Assembly: GCA_014727915.1 (NCBI GenBank)
Contig: WJMO01000005.1
Coordinates: 186,001 to 250,000 of the forward strand
From: Candidatus Altarchaeales archaeon
Lineage (GTDB): Archaea; Altiarchaeota; Altiarchaeia; IMC4; SCGC-AAA252-I15
Direction: 5' to 3'
DNA: 64,000 nucleotides
Within the stretch, counting starts at the first letter, position 1. Each line of letters opens with the position of its first letter. Position numbers and translations under genes: made by a program. Of the stretch, positions 60,801 through 64,000 are shown piece after piece. The notes under the pieces are model-generated. The model did no database searches and had not been told where the DNA came from. It was given only the letters and a program-made list of their open reading frames with translations.

Positions 60801-62556
60801 GCATCTCGCCCGGCCTGGCCCTTCCATGTTTCCGCGTTACAGAACCTGGCTCGATGGTCTGAGTGGTTCCCGGCCGATTCATTTGGGTCGTGCCTGAAAC
60901 ATACCTTGATGTCGAGGTGTCCCTTATGGTGCTCCTACGGGGTGCTGTCCGGCGGTCTTCGCTGGCGTCCCAGCTCTTGCCCCCTTCCTCGCGGACCTGC
61001 TCCTCCTGCAGCGGTGGCTCTCCACCCTCAGAGTGTGTTGAGCTTGATTCTCTGACTGCAGAGCCTGTGTCTGCAGCCCATTGTATGTGGGATCCTCTTC
61101 TGATGTGGCGTCCTGGCATCCGGGAGGGCATGTGGACTGCTCCGCTGCCCAGAACCCCCGTCGCTCCCATCATCCCCGGCCTATGGAAAAGGCTGCTTCC
61201 ATGTCCTGAGATGCCGGGCATAGAAGTCAACCCCACCTCCCCGGGGGAGGGAAGATATCGTGCTCCGCCTACTGCGCCTTTGCTGCTGAAGTACGGTTCC
61301 GGGGCGCTCCCTATAGTGTCCGCGTCCGGGTTTGGAATGGTATACCTGAAGCTTGTTGAGGGTCCGCTGGCTTCTCCGCCTGCGTGGTCTCCCATGCTGT
61401 GTCCCATCATATACTGTCCGCTGGCGGTCTCCAGGGCGGTGTTCAGCCTGCCGGTCCTCATGTATGTTGCGACGAACCTTGACATGGAGTCTCCGCCCCT
61501 CGTGGAGTATATGTGGAGAACGGCACCCACCCATGACATCATCTGCAATCCGATCAATGGGCTGAAGACTACTCCAAGGTATGATGCTGTTAGGAGAACG
61601 AAGTCAGTTATGGGGTCTCCTGTTCCGCTGTCGATCATCATCAGCAACCCGATGACTATGAACAGGACTTGGATCAACTGTATGACCAGGAGCATTACCG
61701 TGAACCTGAGGAACCTCGTTCCAAGCCCTCGGAGAGAGAAGAAGGGGTTGGGTATGTCTGTGAAGTACATGAAGAGTATCAACGGGAAGAATGCCGCCAT
61801 CACATAGGTCAGGAAGTACCTGAACGCTGCCATCATAGCCGCTATCATTATTATGACTATGAAGATGTACATGGAGCAGCAGTATTGGCTTCCTCTCATG
61901 GTGGTTATCTTCCCGTAAAGTATGTTGAAGCTGTTTTCGGTCTGGTCTATCAGGGGAGTCACGACCAGCCTCTCAAGGTCGAACATCATCTGGAGGAGGA
62001 CGGGCGCCTGTGACACTAGTATCATGCCCACCAGCAGGCGGGTGAATGTGTCCTTTGCGTTGGCCCTCCCCTGGGGCGATCCTGCCATGAATATGAGGTA
62101 TGCTGCCACTATGATTATGCCAAAGATGTATACTATCTGTAGCGCCTCCATGACCCTCATGTTTATGACCCTTATGTTCGGGTCCACAGGCATCTGTATG
62201 GATATCTCCACGGCCTTGCCTTCCTCGTTGGTGTATACGACATATGGGTCGCAGAGTCCGCTGCTCGAGTATACGCATGGGTTTATCTGGGACATTATGA
62301 CCGTGGGTCGCATCATCGTCACCACCCCATACGCCCCCCATTCAACCAGGTATGTTATCATGGATTCGACGACGTTCTCCCAGAAGTTGTCCCACATGTC
62401 GACGAAGAAGTCCTTCGTCGCCTCCAGGTTCTCCTCGAAGTAATGCCAGTAGACGTCCCAGTTCACTCCCGCAGATACGTTTTGCACGGATAGCAGGGCC
62501 AACGCTATGACTGCGAGCGCGAGCACCAGCTTCCTGCGGTTATGCAATGTTTTCAC
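57850..62556 (-). CDS. Giant VirB6/TrbL-like membrane protein
   Basis: About 1,568 residues from GTG 62556, which overlaps the upstream stop as GTGA (TTG 62562 is an alternative). A signal peptide is followed by about six hydrophobic helices between residues 130 and 350, with polar loops and Cys pairs (CVYSSSGLC and QYCC). This resembles the VirB6/TrbL inner-membrane channel of type IV secretion systems. Residues 370 onward are polar: Pro/Gly/Arg-rich linkers, a TPR-like stretch (EDALDAVDTLTSRGENL) and charged helices. No ATPase is seen. Homology is by architecture only. Confidence 0.6.
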   Translation of the reverse strand: MKTLHNRRKLVLALAVIALALLSVQNVSAGVNWDVYWHYFEENLEATKDFFVDMWDNFWENVVESMITYLVEWGAYGVVTMMRPTVIMSQINPCVYSSSGLCDPYVVYTNEEGKAVEISIQMPVDPNIRVINMRVMEALQIVYIFGIIIVAAYLIFMAGSPQGRANAKDTFTRLLVGMILVSQAPVLLQMMFDLERLVVTPLIDQTENSFNILYGKITTMRGSQYCCSMYIFIVIIMIAAMMAAFRYFLTYVMAAFFPLILFMYFTDIPNPFFSLRGLGTRFLRFTVMLLVIQLIQVLFIVIGLLMMIDSGTGDPITDFVLLTASYLGVVFSPLIGLQMMSWVGAVLHIYSTRGGDSMSRFVATYMRTGRLNTALETASGQYMMGHSMGDHAGGEASGPSTSFRYTIPNPDADTIGSAPEPYFSSKGAVGGARYLPSPGEVGLTSMPGISGHGSSLFHRPGMMGATGVLGSGAVHMPSRMPGRHIRRGSHIQWAADTGSAVRESSSTHSEGGEPPLQEEQVREEGGKSWDASEDRRTAPRRSTIRDTSTSRYVSGTTQMNRPGTTQTIEPGSVTRKHGRARPGEMQADAMPGHVDMRHPGRRGGFGAKAERAGGPGGSPAGGLGGVGGSPSGIRASHSTTGGGRIMEPPPKPAGSRLGAAEAGRPKQERRTPVTPEHRKKAVQRFTEGMQGYSREKEASDSEWKKWEQKRIEANKKADREGERAALEEERKAKAYSMQVERDARLFARRFLQRMNGLNPSQANRIIEATGGITEPVWTDPNLGVPSMSAAVEEKDTRQQARGDRPMSTDEKTEQMIRYVGNNRKLENLRTSGNVKGVEGVGVAFIGRQNAQEFDRFVAGEKGAKPDNAVDALDSLMSSQDDNWSTADGPLTGAVKDGGSPDAFLRRYATPKPSAPPAAAKTPAGTRAEEESRAAEETRPEKPVEPTASVVRRAETSIKEGSPEDALDAVDTLTSRGENLRAMDVLQEVVDDNPGSPAASNAETMMKEVYLMAVPKHLRGSISQDEYRMLSSDERRKVHLFLPVANASEFDLDSIKSMDYTSAERRARDIRVTRGSEAAPKVQESLSGLRYEEAARDEIRMLGRVEGGRLVKGGRIDSEAMAAVTDAEVDSIAEASGLDADRVREVKQRESSKQWLVESSNGRYDASQMTTLKYQTLDENIQARTGRMELVNSTLENAGSPETASANLVSLYNSQRSGYALEGCDYTLDDSGCAVSAEITDSDALKASLTSRLQAEKRAVELLRQHQSTVKPGIDPGMLTFEGETSGRNIEEFASFSRGAHHMTYLEGGEKFSGPLSMTGIVVTPSNNADNISNEYNKLSGYYSTEPHAIGYSNFSSSMLSMAGGVAAGAYTWSQVRGRVREDPTYVGVSENEQGYEEIREDIDRSVDTIERMDNAGWNEKDIAAAVGQSRRYDEFNGRWGEKSDAELKKMVSSGTAAISGREEEFIEELRSRGLSTQVINKLMWKDNTTDDMSVTAEAMQRISQTGLSRNAVNDLLAKTRTPEELDQAINVMIKLRQKLPEEEANRILNNATSYQDIEVELDKIGQTR

Positions 62557-64000
62557 GGCCAATTACCTTGGTTCTGCCTTCTTCTCATCTCCATGAAGAA
62601 GTCCAGCATGTTGTCCGATTGGGTGCGGTTCTGGTCTCTGCTGTCCATGTTCCCCAAACTGAATGACTGGCGCATGTTCCTCCTCCAGGGAGCAGCCCTC
62701 CTTGCGTCATATCCTATTATCCTATTATGTAGGGATTGTGCCAGCTGGTCGTACTCGGTCTGCTGGGCGTCCGTCCTCTGTGCTAGGCCCTTTAGTGTGT
62801 CCAACCTGTCCAGGTCGGTGCCATAGGCGTCTAGGACACCTGTCACCTGACGGTCTGATATGCCCGTGGCGGCAGGGTCCATCAGCCCGTTGTCGAATCT
62901 GTCGTTCCAGTCCGTGTCGCTCATCATATGAGGGCTTGGGGCCGCTGCTCCTGTCTGCTCGCTGTGCCATTCCCGTATGGCTGCCGCGGCACCGCCTGTG
63001 ACTTCCCGCCTTTCCGCGCCCCAGCTGTTACCGTGCCTGAATACACGGTCGCCTTCGATTGTGTACATTTCACCAGTATCCCCGTACACTCTGTTGCCTC
63101 TTATCTGGTATTCCATCCCTCCAGTAGCTGATGTTCTGCCCAGCTGCGCCAGCGTCCTGCTATGTTCCGCTTCGAACTCTCTCATCTCAGGGTTTCCTCC
63201 CTTGTTGGGGCTCACCGTTCCCCTTGCGCTGACCAGGTCGTCCCTCGCCTGCTGTTGCTCGAACCTCTCCCGGTGGCTGTCGTATGCGGTGTTCTGTGCC
63301 ATCGCCAAGGCCTGGGCTTCGAAGTTGGGGTCGCTTGGGTTCATGCCACTTGCCCTCAGCTGGGACTTAGCAGCCTTCAAGTGCTTTTTCCTGCCCCTAC
63401 CCCAGAGTCCCTGCCATACCGCTTGCCTTTCGACCATCTCATTTGCCATGTTGTCCCTGACTGCCTCGGTGTTGAGGCCGTGCTCGTCCATCGCCCGGCT
63501 CTTCGCTGTGGCGTCCGCCTGATTCTGCTGGGCCCTTGTCAAGACGGCCGTCCTATCTCCGTAGGCCTGCTGCTTCGCCCTTTCCATGTCCCCTCCGTTC
63601 TGGTCCAGGTAGTCCACCTTCTGGGATGCTGTCAGCTGGTCCCATACGGCGTCCCTGCTGTATCCTTCCTGGTGCGCAGAGTCCAGGCTGTTCCATACGT
63701 TGTCCTGGTCTCCCTTGTCGTTCAAAGCCAGCTGCCCTGCAGTCTTCCCCGCCTGGACGAGTTGTTCCGGAGTCAGCATGTCGGTGGACTCCCGGAAAGC
63801 TAGCCTCTTGGCGGAGTCCGTGTTCCCCCCTGTTATGTTGAGGTAGTCCGTCTGTTGCTGTGACGTTAGCGAGCTCCACACTCCCTCGGTCATGTAGTTC
63901 TGCCTTTCCTCCTGGGTCAGGGCTCCGCTGTTCCAGAGCGCGTCCGCCCTCACCTGCCGGCTGCGGTCCGCGCCGGAGGTGCTGACTCCATCCTCTCCAA
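62553..64000 (-). CDS. Large repeat-containing polar protein (5' end outside window)
   Basis: The frame is open from 64000 with no stop, so the start lies beyond the edge; an internal GTG at 63953 is not a safe start. Two diverged units are visible, one beginning VWSSLTSQQQTDYLNITGGN, the other VWDQLTASQKVDYLDQNGGD, period about 75 residues. Downstream lie polar helices, Gln- and Arg-rich, and a NMRQSFSLGNMDSRDQNRTQ-like C-terminus. It lacks membrane segments in the visible part and is coupled to the VirB6-like gene. It may be a surface or scaffold part of the same machine. Confidence 0.6.
   Translation of the reverse strand, partial: GEDGVSTSGADRSRQVRADALWNSGALTQEERQNYMTEGVWSSLTSQQQTDYLNITGGNTDSAKRLAFRESTDMLTPEQLVQAGKTAGQLALNDKGDQDNVWNSLDSAHQEGYSRDAVWDQLTASQKVDYLDQNGGDMERAKQQAYGDRTAVLTRAQQNQADATAKSRAMDEHGLNTEAVRDNMANEMVERQAVWQGLWGRGRKKHLKAAKSQLRASGMNPSDPNFEAQALAMAQNTAYDSHRERFEQQQARDDLVSARGTVSPNKGGNPEMREFEAEHSRTLAQLGRTSATGGMEYQIRGNRVYGDTGEMYTIEGDRVFRHGNSWGAERREVTGGAAAAIREWHSEQTGAAAPSPHMMSDTDWNDRFDNGLMDPAATGISDRQVTGVLDAYGTDLDRLDTLKGLAQRTDAQQTEYDQLAQSLHNRIIGYDARRAAPWRRNMRQSFSLGNMDSRDQNRTQSDNMLDFFMEMRRRQNQGNWP

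Overview
The window is archaeal chromosome. Evidence: an Orc1/Cdc6 initiator, archaeal SepF, archaeal NAC, a geranylgeranyl reductase paired with a ferredoxin, Trm1, NurA, AMP phosphorylase, KaiC-like ATPases, DUF835 proteins and a Thermococcales-type membrane-bound [NiFe] hydrogenase/Mrp cluster. TATA-like boxes lie about 25-33 nt before many first genes, which suggests leaderless transcripts, and inside operons stop and start codons overlap as NTGA with frequent GTG and TTG starts. Gene content is euryarchaeal-like. I cannot assign a lineage, though an uncultivated one is likely. I found no rRNA, tRNA, CRISPR array or transposase.

Layout. 1-6128 (minus): a MoxR/DUF58/von Willebrand A cluster preceded by two membrane proteins; the leftmost gene runs off the edge. 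6256-7630: ferredoxin plus geranylgeranyl reductase (lipid saturation). 7711-15131: a 14-gene energy-converting group 4 [NiFe] hydrogenase/Mrp antiporter operon. 15128-17134 (minus): a VirB2-like pilin candidate, a methyltransferase, a small AAA ATPase and the hydrogenase maturation endopeptidase. 17188-24347: an orphan protein, CBS proteins, an 800-bp stretch with two probable small genes, RNase HIII, DUF1015, CBS-DUF835, an MFS transporter and Orc1/Cdc6. The cdc6-sepF divergent gap holds an inverted repeat and is a candidate origin or operator. 24497-30622: SepF, two KaiC-like ATPases, ThpR, an unknown protein, NAC, flavin reductase, a creatininase-family hydrolase and a DapA-family enzyme. 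30745-38529: GlmS, OsmC, an unknown helical protein, MscS, YkvA-like, a lipoprotein, a Na/Pi symporter, a PRC-barrel protein and a zinc ribbon.

38650-45011 is a complete trpEGDCFBA operon, followed by trpB2 under its own promoter. The trpE-trpG junction carries a hairpin-rich 74-bp insert flanked by a perfect 48-bp duplication. 46436-46681 holds a candidate structured RNA. 46682-57845 is a mixed housekeeping block: NAD-kinase-like protein, THEP1 NTPase, a HypA-like protein lacking its zinc domain, a GatC-like protein, ArsR, rubrerythrin-like protein, UbiX, Trm1, a Cys-repeat membrane protein, a HAD phosphatase, two TM-DUF835 paralogues, NurA and AMP phosphorylase. 57850-64000 (minus) encodes two very large proteins; one has a VirB6/TrbL-like polytopic N-terminus. 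With the pilin-like protein at 15 kb it suggests a type IV secretion or conjugative-pilus-like machine.

Functional picture: a cell that probably conserves energy by H2 evolution or oxidation coupled to Na+/H+ transport, makes its own tryptophan, and may carry an undescribed T4SS-like surface apparatus.
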